NCBI GenBank assembly: GCA_964503475.1
Contig: CAZCZU010000017.1
Coordinates: 1 to 51,217 of the forward strand
DNA length: 51,217 nucleotides
DNA from: CAZCZU01 sp964503475
Lineage (GTDB): Bacteria; Pseudomonadota; Zetaproteobacteria; Mariprofundales; Mariprofundaceae
Direction: 5' to 3'
Of this stretch, positions 34,122-41,347 are shown one piece after another (within the stretch, counting starts at the first letter, position 1; each line of letters opens with the position of its first letter). The notes beneath the pieces were generated by a model. That model had not been told where the DNA came from. It did not search any database and saw only the letters and a program-made list of their open reading frames with translations. Both the position numbers and the translations under genes were made by a program.

Positions 34122-35612
34122 ATGGAATTGAAGGTATTGGGTCAGGGCGACGAAGCACCGAAAGGGGGCTGCTCAGCCGGCTCCTGCGGATCGAACGACG
34201 ATCAGATGTCGCACCTGCCGGATGAGATCCGCAAGAAGGTGGAGAACCATCCCTGTTACTCCGAGAAGGCACACCACTATTTCGCACGCATGCATGTCGC
34301 GGTCGCACCGGCCTGCAACATCCAGTGTCACTACTGCAACCGTAAATACGATTGCGCCAACGAATCCCGCCCCGGCGTGGTCTCCGAGCTGTTGACCCCG
34401 GATCAGGCCGTGAAGAAGACGATGGCCGTCGCCGCCAATATCCCGCAGATGACCGTGCTCGGCATCGCCGGCCCCGGCGATCCGCTGGCCAATCCGGAAC
34501 GCACCTTCGAGACCTTCCGCGATTTGTCGGAAAATGCCCCGGACATCAAGCTCTGTGTCTCCACCAACGGCCTGGCCCTGCCGGAGTGCGTGGATGAGCT
34601 GGCCAAGCACAACATCGACCACGTCACCATCACCATCAACTGCGTCGATCCCGAGGTGGGAGCCAAGATCTATCCGTGGATCTTCTGGGAAAACCGCCGC
34701 ATCAAGGGTGTGAAAGCCGCCAAAATCCTGATCGAGCAGCAGCAGAAGGGTCTCGAGATGCTGGTTGAGCGCGGCATCCTGGTGAAGGTCAACTCGGTGA
34801 TGATCCCGGGCGTGAATGACGAACATCTGAAAGAGGTCTCCCGTATCGTCAAGGAGAAGGGTGCCTTCCTGCATAACGTCATGCCGCTGATCGCCGAGGA
34901 GGAGCACGGCACCTTCTACGGCGTCATGGGCCAGCGTGGCCCTACGGCCGATGAATTGTCCGACCTGCAGGACGCCTGCGCCGGCGATATGAACATGATG
35001 CGCCACTGCCGCCAGTGTCGTGCCGATGCGGTGGGTATGCTGGGCGAGGATCGTGGTTCCGAGTTCACCATGGACAAGATCGAGGCGATGGAGATCGACT
35101 ACCAGGCTGCGATGGAGAAACGCGCCAGGGTGCACGCCTCCATTGCCGAGGCGCTGGCAGCCGACGAGGCCAAAGAGGCGGCTTCGCCGATTGATGCGGC
35201 CGCCAACGGTCGTCGCTTCCGCCCGGTACTGATGGCCGTCGCCACCAGCGGCAACGGTGTCATCAACCAGCATTTCGGCCATGCCCGCGAGTTCCTGGTC
35301 TATGAAGCCTCCACCGACGGCGTCCGCTTTATCGGCCATCGCCGTACCGATCAGTACTGCATCGGCGACGACACCTGCGGCGACAAGGAAGACGCACTCG
35401 ACCTTACCATCAAGGTGCTGGAGGGCTGCGAGGCTGTGCTCTGTTCCAAGATCGGCTTCGAGCCGTGGGAGCGCCTGGAAGAGGCCGGTATCATCCCGAA
35501 CGGCGAGTACGCCATGGAGCCGATCGAGGATGCCGTAGCAGCCCTCTACGCCGGGATGATCGAGTCCGGCAGGCTGGATGAGAATAACGAAGTTGCCGAC
35601 CAGGCAGCTTGA
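34122..35612 (+). CDS. nifB: NifB, FeMo-cofactor precursor (NifB-co) synthase
   Basis: 496 residues. The ATG at 34122 is preceded by GGAGG at 34112-34116. Radical-SAM Cys65, Cys69 and Cys72 (CNIQCHYCNRKYDC) and the N-terminal HPCYSEKAHHYFARMHVAVAP block define NifB; internal GIAGPGDPLANPE is the SAM-binding strand. A C-terminal NifX/NafY-like domain (about 370-470, starting PVLMAVATSGNGVINQHFGHA) is fused, as in many proteobacterial NifB proteins. It combines Fe-S clusters with a SAM-derived carbide to make NifB-co. First gene of its operon. Confidence 0.96.
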   Translation: MELKVLGQGDEAPKGGCSAGSCGSNDDQMSHLPDEIRKKVENHPCYSEKAHHYFARMHVAVAPACNIQCHYCNRKYDCANESRPGVVSELLTPDQAVKKTMAVAANIPQMTVLGIAGPGDPLANPERTFETFRDLSENAPDIKLCVSTNGLALPECVDELAKHNIDHVTITINCVDPEVGAKIYPWIFWENRRIKGVKAAKILIEQQQKGLEMLVERGILVKVNSVMIPGVNDEHLKEVSRIVKEKGAFLHNVMPLIAEEEHGTFYGVMGQRGPTADELSDLQDACAGDMNMMRHCRQCRADAVGMLGEDRGSEFTMDKIEAMEIDYQAAMEKRARVHASIAEALAADEAKEAASPIDAAANGRRFRPVLMAVATSGNGVINQHFGHAREFLVYEASTDGVRFIGHRRTDQYCIGDDTCGDKEDALDLTIKVLEGCEAVLCSKIGFEPWERLEEAGIIPNGEYAMEPIEDAVAALYAGMIESGRLDENNEVADQAA

Positions 35613-35662
35613 TGAGAGCCGGGAACGTGCATCCATGCCCGTGCCCGGAACGCACGAACAAA

Positions 35663-35748
35663 AGCGCGGTTTTGTCCGCGCTCACAAAATCGGAAGTCGA
35701 GCCCGATTTTGGCAGCCCGTCCATGGGCTGCACGGCAGCGCTGCTGCC
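35663..35748. repeat. Series of small hairpins ahead of fdxN
   Basis: Four consecutive stems lie between nifB and fdxN: AGCGCGG/CCGCGCT (35663-35682), CAAAATCGG/CCGATTTTG (35685-35711), GCAGCCC/GGGCTGC (35712-35731) and GGCAGC/GCTGCC (35734-35748). The second and third resemble the module CACAAATCGG ... CCGATTTGGG plus stem found inside the rnf operon. They may protect or divide the nifB transcript. Confidence 0.6.
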
Positions 35749-35761
35749 TTAGGAGGTAACG

Positions 35762-36040
35762 ATGGCACTGGAAATTATCGAATCGTGTGTGAACTGCTGG
35801 GCCTGCGAGCCGCTCTGCCCCAGCGATGCTATCTCTGAGGCGAGTCCTCATTTCCTGATCGATGCCAAAAAGTGCACCGAGTGCGAGGGCGATTTTGCCG
35901 TACCGCAGTGCGCCAGCATCTGCCCGATCGAGGGCGCGATCCTCGATGGCTTCGGCGAGGCGATCAATCCGCCCGGATCCCTGACCGGTATTCCGCCCGA
36001 GAAGCAGGCCGAGGCGATGGCGGAAATCCAGTCGCGATGA
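35762..36040 (+). CDS. fdxN: FdxN-type 2[4Fe-4S] ferredoxin
   Basis: 92 residues, AGGAGG upstream of the ATG. Cys pattern CVNCWACEPLCP followed by CTECEGDFAVPQCASICP; the C-x2-C-x8-C-x3-C second motif is the mark of nif-linked FdxN ferredoxins. It is thought to give electrons to NifB during NifB-co synthesis. Overlaps the nifO-like gene by four bases. Confidence 0.92.
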   Translation: MALEIIESCVNCWACEPLCPSDAISEASPHFLIDAKKCTECEGDFAVPQCASICPIEGAILDGFGEAINPPGSLTGIPPEKQAEAMAEIQSR

Positions 36041-36456
36041 GCAAGGTGCTCTTTTTCGAGAAGCCGGGCTGCATCAACAACACCCGGCAGAAAAAGCTGC
36101 TGGCCGCAGCCGGCCATGAGGTGGATGCCCGCAATCTGCTCACAGAAGCCTGGTCCACGGCCCGGCTGCGCCCCTTCTTTGGCGGGCTGCCGGTAGCCGA
36201 GTGGTTCAACAAGAGTGCACCGCGCGTGAAGAGCGGCGAGGTGAAGCCGGAACGGGTTAGCGAAGAGATGGCCCTGGCGCTGATGGTGGCCGATCCGCTC
36301 CTGATCCGCCGGCCGCTGATGCAGGTCGGCGAGGAGCGCATGGTCGGCTTCGATTCGGAGCAGGTGGATGCCTGGATCGGTCTGACCGAACTTCCGGGCA
36401 GCGAGATCGAGGCGTGCCCGCGCAGCTCCCATGCAGCGGCGTGCAGCGTCGAATAA
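36037..36456 (+). CDS. nifO: NifO-like ArsC-family nitrogenase-associated protein
   Basis: 139 residues from the ATG at 36037 that overlaps the fdxN stop (ATGA). It begins VLFFEKPGCINNTRQKKLLAAAGH, the arsenate-reductase/Spx-like fold with a single N-terminal Cys, and has LRPFFGGLPVAEWFN and RRPLMQVGEERMVGFD as in nif-cluster ArsC-like proteins. NifO in Azotobacter lies at the same place and affects molybdenum use or nitrate response; the enzymatic role is unknown. A Cys pair appears near the C-terminus (EACPRSS, AACSVE). Confidence 0.82.
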   Translation: MSKVLFFEKPGCINNTRQKKLLAAAGHEVDARNLLTEAWSTARLRPFFGGLPVAEWFNKSAPRVKSGEVKPERVSEEMALALMVADPLLIRRPLMQVGEERMVGFDSEQVDAWIGLTELPGSEIEACPRSSHAAACSVE

Positions 36457-36490
36457 GTGTGAATGAAAATAACCAACCAGGAGGAAGGTG

Positions 36491-36775
36491 ATGGCTAAGG
36501 CGAAAGTGACGTTCAAGGATATCGGTGTGACGGTGCATGTACCGGTCGGCACCCGCATGATCGAGGTGTCGGAGAAGGTGGGTGCAGGCCTGATCTACGG
36601 CTGCCGCGAGGGTGATTGCGGTACCTGCCTGATGAAGGTGGAAGAGGGCTATGAAAATCTCTCCACGCCGAGCGTGGTCGAGGAGAAGGTGCTGAAGGAG
36701 AACCTGGCCGGCAAGCACAACCGTCTCGCCTGCCAGGCGCAGGTGTTGGGTGACGTCGTCGTCAGCCCGGCCTGA
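36491..36775 (+). CDS. 2Fe-2S plant-type ferredoxin
   Basis: 94 residues with GGAGGAAGG just before the ATG at 36491 (a GTG three bases earlier is an alternative). The cluster motif CREGDCGTC with a distal Cys in RLACQAQ is the plant-type 2Fe-2S pattern. Similar ferredoxins (FdxD-type) occur in nif clusters and may reduce nitrogenase or assembly factors. It is about 40% like the FeSII homologue encoded next in the cluster region, judged by eye only. Confidence 0.85.
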   Translation: MAKAKVTFKDIGVTVHVPVGTRMIEVSEKVGAGLIYGCREGDCGTCLMKVEEGYENLSTPSVVEEKVLKENLAGKHNRLACQAQVLGDVVVSPA

Positions 36776-36782
36776 AAAAACT

Positions 36783-36894
36783 GCCGTGAGGGGCACATCT
36801 GCTGCGTTGTGCAGTGCTCGCTCGGTCGGCGTATTATCCATACGCCTCGGTCGCTGCGCGCTGTACGCCTTGCATCTGCACCCCTCGCGACGCT
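36783..36894. repeat. Intergenic inverted-repeat element, copy A
   Basis: About 112 bases between the 2Fe-2S ferredoxin and FeSII genes. The left end GCCGTGAGGGGCACATCTGC is the approximate reverse complement of the right end (GCATCTGCACCCCTCGCGAC), and an inner arm pair, CGGCGTAT/ATACGCCTCGG, is also present. Sequence and layout match copy B at 38117-38230. The gap 36776-36932 has no other feature. Confidence 0.75.
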
Positions 36895-36932
36895 TTTCAA
36901 TTTTCCGTTTTTGAGAGGAAGGAGAGTGAACA

Positions 36933-37280
36933 ATGCCAGATATCATGTTTAGCAATCCGGAATACAGGGACAAAACGGTCTACGTGCCGGCCGGTAGTCA
37001 TACCGAGACGATTCTCAAGGTGGCGCGTGAGCACAAGATTCCGATCAGCTTCAGCTGCGAGGATGGCGAGTGCGGTACCTGCCTGATTCATGTCAAATCC
37101 CTGGACAAGAAGGGACTCATGGGCGGTCCGCTGACCGACAAGGAGATCAGCGTTCTGCAGCAGGCCGGCAAGATCAGCAAGGAGCAGGTCGATGAGATGG
37201 CCGTGACCGACCTGCCGACCGAGTGGCGTCTGGCCTGCCAGATGATCGTGCGCGACGAGGCACTGCTGATCGAGTACTGA
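36933..37280 (+). CDS. FeSII (Shethna II) type protective 2Fe-2S ferredoxin
   Basis: 115 residues, GGAAGGAGAG upstream of the ATG. It shares the plan of Azotobacter FeSII: CEDGECGTCLIHV, then GGPLTDKEISVLQQAGKI, then DLPTEWRLACQMIVRDEALLIEY. The central insert after the cluster motif is what distinguishes FeSII from ordinary ferredoxins. FeSII binds the two nitrogenase proteins in a reversible inactive complex when oxygen rises (conformational protection). Encoded inside the nifB operon, where NifA control would match supply to nitrogenase. Confidence 0.85.
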   Translation: MPDIMFSNPEYRDKTVYVPAGSHTETILKVAREHKIPISFSCEDGECGTCLIHVKSLDKKGLMGGPLTDKEISVLQQAGKISKEQVDEMAVTDLPTEWRLACQMIVRDEALLIEY

Positions 37281-37333
37281 GAATATGATGTGAAGAGCGT
37301 GTGGGCCCCTGAGCCGGCCGCGAGGAGTAAGCC

Positions 37334-37525
37334 ATGGGAATGATTGCCAAACAGTGCAGCATGGCGTCGAAACGCCAGATCACATCCTGCGATGTGTGCA
37401 GGGACAAAGGTGTTGCGACCCTCCTGGCTCGCCTGCACTGCTGGTGCCGGGATACGCTCGCATCCTGGCGTGAACTGAACAGTTCCGGCTCCGCCACACT
37501 CCGTATCCACATCGATGGCCTGTGA
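37334..37525 (+). CDS. 63-residue Cys-rich protein coupled to nifQ, unknown
   Basis: GAGGAG lies 7 bases before the ATG at 37334, the best ribosome site in the nifQ vicinity. The protein has five cysteines: Cys8, a CDVC pair (19, 22) and a CWC pair (36, 38), all in the first 38 residues, and ends LRIHIDGL. Its TGA overlaps the nifQ GTG start (GTGA), implying coupled translation. A CxxC plus CxC arrangement could hold a metal or Fe-S cluster. I know no named family for it. Confidence 0.6.
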   Translation: MGMIAKQCSMASKRQITSCDVCRDKGVATLLARLHCWCRDTLASWRELNSSGSATLRIHIDGL

Positions 37526-38109
37526 GTGGATCGATGCAGATCCTGACAGCCACCCGTGACCCGAAAGAGCGCTACTACCGTTCCCTGCTCGGGCACGGCC
37601 GTGGCACATTCAACGATCATGCCCTGGCCAGCATGCTCGCCTCCTGGCGGGCAGGCGAGACGACTTATCCCGATTTCATGGGCCTTGGGCCTGAGGGCTA
37701 TAAGGCGATGATGGCCTTTCATTTTCCCGGGCTTGCCTGGCCCGGTGAGCGGCCGGGTGGCAAGCCCTGGAATGACGATGCGATGCCGGAGTATGCCGAG
37801 CTGTCGCAGCTCTTTGTCGATCACCAGAACCCCGACATCAGTGATCAGCCGTGGTGGATCGATCTGCTGGTGATCGGCTGCAGCGGCCATGAGCATCTGT
37901 GGCGCGATATGGGGCTTTTCGATCGCGACGATCTCTCGCGCCTGCTGCGCGAGAATTTCCCGCTCCTGGCCGCGCGCAACAGCCGCGACATGAAGTGGAA
38001 GAAGTTCCTCTACAAGCAGCTTTGCGAGCGCGAGGGGATCATCGCCTGCCCGGCGCCGACCTGCGATGCCTGTGCCCACTTTTCCGAGTGCTTCGCCCCG
38101 GAAGAGTGA
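37522..38109 (+). CDS. nifQ: NifQ, molybdenum donor for FeMo-cofactor
   Basis: 195 residues. The C-terminal metal motif CPAPTCDACAHFSECF is diagnostic of NifQ, and HLWRDMGLFDRDDLSRLLRENFPLLAARNSRDMKWKKFLYKQLCEREG precedes it in the family's order. NifQ carries a Mo-Fe-S cluster and hands molybdenum to NifEN/NifH. I prefer the GTG at 37522 because it overlaps the stop of the small upstream ORF; an ATG at 37534 is a second option. Neither has a strong independent ribosome site. Confidence 0.93.
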   Translation: MSGSMQILTATRDPKERYYRSLLGHGRGTFNDHALASMLASWRAGETTYPDFMGLGPEGYKAMMAFHFPGLAWPGERPGGKPWNDDAMPEYAELSQLFVDHQNPDISDQPWWIDLLVIGCSGHEHLWRDMGLFDRDDLSRLLRENFPLLAARNSRDMKWKKFLYKQLCEREGIIACPAPTCDACAHFSECFAPEE

Positions 38110-38116
38110 ATGCCAA

Positions 38117-38230
38117 GCGTCGTGAGCGGCGCATCTGCGTCGTTGTGCGGTGCTCGTATCCTCACCATATTTCCAATATGCCTCGGATTCTGCGCTCCGT
38201 ACGCCTTGCAGCTGCACCACTCACGACGCT
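38117..38230. repeat. Intergenic inverted-repeat element, copy B
   Basis: About 114 bases following nifQ. The ends (GCGTCGTGAGCGGCGCATCTGC left, and GCAGCTGCACCACTCACGACGC right) are nearly perfect inverted repeats, and an inner pair, CATATTTCC/AATATG, lies at the centre. Copy A shares GCATCTGC, GTTGTGC, GTGCTCG, GCCTCGG, GCGC, GTACGCCTTGCA and CTGCACC in the same order. It may also end the nif transcript. Confidence 0.75.
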
Positions 38231-38260
38231 TTCAGGTCGTCGCTATCCACAGTCTGTCCG

Positions 38261-38713
38261 ATGAGTGTTCAATGTCTGATCCGGCCTGCTATTGCAGCAG
38301 ATCTCGATGCCATGGTCGCACTGCTGGCCGAGCTGTTTGCCATTGAATCGGATTTCAATAGTGAACCGGAGAGGCAGCGCCGCGGGCTGGCGTTGCTGCT
38401 GGAAGATGCGCGGGCCCTGTTGCTGGTTGCCGAGTGCGACGGAGTGGTGGTGGGGGTGTGCAGCATGCAGCAGCTGATCTCCACAGCCGAAGGTGGCCCT
38501 GTCGGTCTGGTTGAGGATGTGGTGGTGGCGGCTGCCCATCGCGGTAAGGGCATGGGCAGACAGATGCTGGCTGCCATGCAGGAGATGGCGGCCCGTCGTG
38601 GAATCAGTCGACTGCAGCTGCTGGCCGATCGCGATAATAAGGCGGCATTGCGTTTCTATGAAAAGAGTGAATGGGAGACGACCCGCCTGATCGGCATGCG
38701 TCGAACGATATAG
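38261..38713 (+). CDS. GNAT-family N-acetyltransferase
   Basis: 150 residues from the ATG at 38261 (MSVQCLIRPAIAADLDAM). The acetyl-CoA loop VAAAHRGKGMGRQMLAAMQEMA and the C-terminal RLQLLADRDNKAALRFYEKSEWE are standard GNAT motifs. The acceptor is unknown. The ribosome site is weak. It lies after repeat copy B and is convergent with the rhodanese-ankyrin gene. Confidence 0.82.
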   Translation: MSVQCLIRPAIAADLDAMVALLAELFAIESDFNSEPERQRRGLALLLEDARALLLVAECDGVVVGVCSMQQLISTAEGGPVGLVEDVVVAAAHRGKGMGRQMLAAMQEMAARRGISRLQLLADRDNKAALRFYEKSEWETTRLIGMRRTI

Positions 38714-38725
38714 AGCGGAGCTTTT

Positions 38726-39490
38726 TTAGCGCAGCGATTTTTCGTGTTTTCTCAGCAGGCGCAGCACCGGCAGGGTGGCGGCACTCTCCATGGCGGTGAA
38801 GCCGTCCCGTGTTGCCGGCACCAGGCTCGCCTCCAGCTCCAGCAGCGTGCGCACCACCTCAGCCTTGCCGGCCGAGGCGGCATAGATCAGGCAGGTGGCA
38901 CCCTCCCGGTTCTGATGATCGATGTCGGCGCCGTGCTTGACCAGGGTACGGATGATATCGGTGTGTTCGCCGGCACAGGCGAGCCACAGGGCGGTATTGC
39001 CGTCGCCATTGGTCAGTTCGAGGATATTGGCATTCTCCAGCAACTCGGCAACGATGGCCTGATCACCCTTCAGGGCGGCCAGCATCAGCGGTGTCAGCCC
39101 CTGCCTGTTGCAGCTGAAGGGGGAGGGATCGCTGAAGTCGTGCCGCTTGTACCACAGGCGCAGGCGCGGCGACGGCGGCAGTCCCGAGCCGGCCGCGAAC
39201 TGCTCCCAGGCCTGCCAGCCCCCCTCCAGGTTATAGACTTGTTTGAAGCCGGTGCGCCCGAGCAAGGTAGCAAGGTCGCGGCTGCTGATGCCGTGGTAGC
39301 AGTAGAGCAGCAGGGGGGTATGCGTCGCCCGCCGCATTCTCAGTTCGTTGATCAGGCTATCGCTGGCCATTTGCGCACCGCTCAGGTGGGCGCGCGTGAA
39401 ACTGGCATCGTCGCGCATGTCCAGGATCACCGGCTTCTCCCGCTCGATGAAGCCGGTCAGTTCGGCGGCGCTGATATCCTGATAGGGCAT
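38726..39490 (-). CDS. Rhodanese-ankyrin repeat fusion protein
   Basis: 254 residues. The N-terminal rhodanese domain (1-105) has VILDMRDDASFTRAHLSGA and the active loop LLYCYHGISSRDLA with the persulfide Cys, closest to GlpE. After a linker, three to four ankyrin repeats follow (QGLTPLMLAALKGDQAIVAELL; DGNTALWLACAGEHTDIIRTLVKHG; EGATCLIYAASAGKAEVVRTLL). A sulfurtransferase tethered to a protein partner is inferred; Azotobacter has a nif-linked rhodanese (RhdN) near nifQ. It starts 6 bases after the SIR2-like gene. Confidence 0.85.
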   Translation of the reverse strand: MPYQDISAAELTGFIEREKPVILDMRDDASFTRAHLSGAQMASDSLINELRMRRATHTPLLLYCYHGISSRDLATLLGRTGFKQVYNLEGGWQAWEQFAAGSGLPPSPRLRLWYKRHDFSDPSPFSCNRQGLTPLMLAALKGDQAIVAELLENANILELTNGDGNTALWLACAGEHTDIIRTLVKHGADIDHQNREGATCLIYAASAGKAEVVRTLLELEASLVPATRDGFTAMESAATLPVLRLLRKHEKSLR

Positions 39491-39496
39491 GCCGGC

Positions 39497-40363
39497 TCAG
39501 CAGCCGACGGCGGCAGCTTCGGATTCGAAGCGCTCTTCGCCGATCAGCTCCGCTACATCGGCATCGATCACCTCGATGCCCATTTTGGCGCAGAAGCGCT
39601 TCTCTTTCTCGGTGGCATCGGGAAGCAGGGCCCAGCCGCGCTTGATATCGGAGCCGTAGATAATATCCGAGAGCACCATGCGCTCGGTATCGCGCGTCAT
39701 GCGCGTACCGATGAAGAGGTAACGCTTGTCGATGCGCATCTTCTTCACCCAGGAAGGGATGGCGAAGCCGCCCATCAGCTCGGTGATGTAGTCCACGTAG
39801 TCGGCATCGGAGGCGATGAAGTTGGCTTCCGGATTCGGGGTGCCCATCGGCTTGAACAGGACGGGCAGCGCGGGATCGGCCGCCTCCTGTTCGATCTCGT
39901 TGTAGGCCGTGCCGTCCCAGTGGTAGATGCGGAAGCGGTAGTCGGTGCCGGCGATGCGGGCCACGCCGACGATCAGGTTGTGCGGCGTGTCGGCATAGGT
40001 CGCCTGCAGCTGCGTGTCGCGGTTGATATCGACGACATAGGCGGGGCGAATCTCGGCCAGCCAGTCGTGTAGCGGCGCGCGCGTCCACTGCTCACCGCCG
40101 TAGGTCTCGTTCAGGAAGCGGGTCAGGAAGGTGCGCCCCTTCTTCAGCTCCTGGTTCATGGCTGCACGCGGAAATTCGTACATCAGCTTCGGAGCCATCG
40201 GCTGGCCGTTGTTCATGGCCAGGATCAGGCTGTCGCTGTCGGCCGGGATCGGGCTGCCATTCTCCTTGTGGACGGAGCCCTTCAGGGCGCCGGCACCGAG
40301 GTAGGGGACAACACTGCCATCTTTCAGACCAGCGATGATTTCTGCAAACACGTTTTCGGACAT
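39497..40363 (-). CDS. SIR2-like NAD-binding protein linked to nitrogen fixation
   Basis: 288 residues from the ATG at 40363, preceded by AGGAG. The N-terminal VVPYLGAGALKG fits the GAG-type NAD-binding loop of SIR2-like proteins; YVVDINRDTQLQ occupies the place of the T-x-N-x-D motif, and RYLFIGTRMTRDTERMVLSDII that of the late Gly-rich loop. The canonical catalytic His and zinc cysteines of sirtuins are not evident, so deacylase activity should not be assumed; an NAD-binding or NAD-hydrolysing role is possible. First gene of a two-gene operon with the rhodanese-ankyrin gene under a NifA-type promoter. Confidence 0.7.
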   Translation of the reverse strand: MSENVFAEIIAGLKDGSVVPYLGAGALKGSVHKENGSPIPADSDSLILAMNNGQPMAPKLMYEFPRAAMNQELKKGRTFLTRFLNETYGGEQWTRAPLHDWLAEIRPAYVVDINRDTQLQATYADTPHNLIVGVARIAGTDYRFRIYHWDGTAYNEIEQEAADPALPVLFKPMGTPNPEANFIASDADYVDYITELMGGFAIPSWVKKMRIDKRYLFIGTRMTRDTERMVLSDIIYGSDIKRGWALLPDATEKEKRFCAKMGIEVIDADVAELIGEERFESEAAAVGC

Positions 40364-40399
40364 ACACGACTCCTGGATAAGGTTTCTGTGCCTATGCAT

Positions 40400-40414
40400 G
40401 CAAGAACGGTTCCA
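40400..40414 (-). promoter_or_regulatory. Sigma-54 promoter of the SIR2-like/rhodanese operon
   Basis: Minus strand reads TGGAAC-CGTTC-TTGC: GG-N10-GC kept, TTGC perfect, one mismatch in the -24 box. The predicted start is near 40388, 25 bases before the ATG. Confidence 0.7.
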
Positions 40415-40475
40415 CTCCCGATCCCGTTAAACAGGACAATTTTGGTCCGTTTAAGCGCACAATGGCCTCTGGATT

Positions 40476-40491
40476 TGTTGTAAACACGACA
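40476..40491. promoter_or_regulatory. NifA upstream activator sequence of the SIR2-like/rhodanese operon
   Basis: TGT-TGTAAACACG-ACA matches TGT-N10-ACA and lies 61 bases upstream of the sigma-54 promoter at 40400-40414, similar to the spacing at nifB. Confidence 0.7.
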
Positions 40492-40538
40492 CGAAATGCT
40501 TTTGATCGGGGGCAGGCGATTGGCTAGCCTGCCGCGCC

Positions 40539-41312
40539 ATGCGCACACACCTTTTCCCGGCCACCATCCTGGCCTGCCTCTTATTCCCGGTTTCTGCCTC
40601 TGCCATCGTCATTGTCGAGGGCGCCATTATCGGCCCCGCCAAGGAGGGGGTGAGCACCCATGCCGAAGTGGCTGTCGATGGCTCAAGCGGCAATACGGTG
40701 AAGAACACCACCAAGGCCAGCCTGCTGAGCCAGTGGAAGCATGGTGACCATACCGAGTACCTGACCGGCCAGTACGCCTACGGCAAGAGCAGCGGCGTGG
40801 TCGATACCAACCGTTTCTTCGCCCATCTGCGTCACCGCACCGATATCACCAGGCAGTGGGGTGTCGAGGCGTTTGCCCAGGTCGGGCGTGATCCCTTTGC
40901 CCGTATGGAGCAGCGCACCCTGTTTGGCGGCGGCGTGCGCTGGGTGTTGCTGGAGAAGGAGGCCCACTCCGCCATCTATCTGGGCCTGGGCGCCTTTTAC
41001 GAGCACGAGAAGCTGAGTGCCAGGGCAGGCACCACCGATGCGCTCGACAGCAAGCTGGGGCGCGCGAATGCCTACCTGATACTGAAACGGCAGCTCAATG
41101 AGCGGGTACGCGCCTACAGCACCACCTACTATCAGCCCGCCTTCAGGGACACGGGCGATTATCGGCTGCTGGAGCAACTCGCTGTTGCGGTCAATCTCTA
41201 CGAGAATCTCGACCTGAAGCTGAGCCTCGATATCAACCACGACTCAAGGCCGCCGCAGAGTGTGAAGCCGACCGATGTCCGCTACAGCACCGGCCTGGCC
41301 ATCGATTTCTAG
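40539..41312 (+). CDS. DUF481-type outer-membrane protein
   Basis: 257 residues with a signal peptide (LFPATILACLLFPVSASA). The remainder alternates polar and aromatic residues as in a beta barrel (KASLLSQWKHGDHTEYLTGQYAYG; GLGAFYEHEK; STTYYQPAFRDTGDYRLLEQLAVAV) and ends in Phe (LAIDF), typical for outer-membrane insertion. DUF481/YdiY-like. Divergent from the SIR2-like gene. Function unknown. Confidence 0.75.
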   Translation: MRTHLFPATILACLLFPVSASAIVIVEGAIIGPAKEGVSTHAEVAVDGSSGNTVKNTTKASLLSQWKHGDHTEYLTGQYAYGKSSGVVDTNRFFAHLRHRTDITRQWGVEAFAQVGRDPFARMEQRTLFGGGVRWVLLEKEAHSAIYLGLGAFYEHEKLSARAGTTDALDSKLGRANAYLILKRQLNERVRAYSTTYYQPAFRDTGDYRLLEQLAVAVNLYENLDLKLSLDINHDSRPPQSVKPTDVRYSTGLAIDF

Positions 41313-41347
41313 TCTCCTGCTGGCGCACACCTTGCTTCTGAGGGGGT

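Noticed and set aside
36783..36894. Repeat copy A as a small coding gene (ORF 36814-37086)
   Set aside because: The translation has no recognisable protein pattern, runs into feSII in another frame, and the same DNA recurs at 38117-38230 with inverted symmetry, so it is a non-coding repeat.
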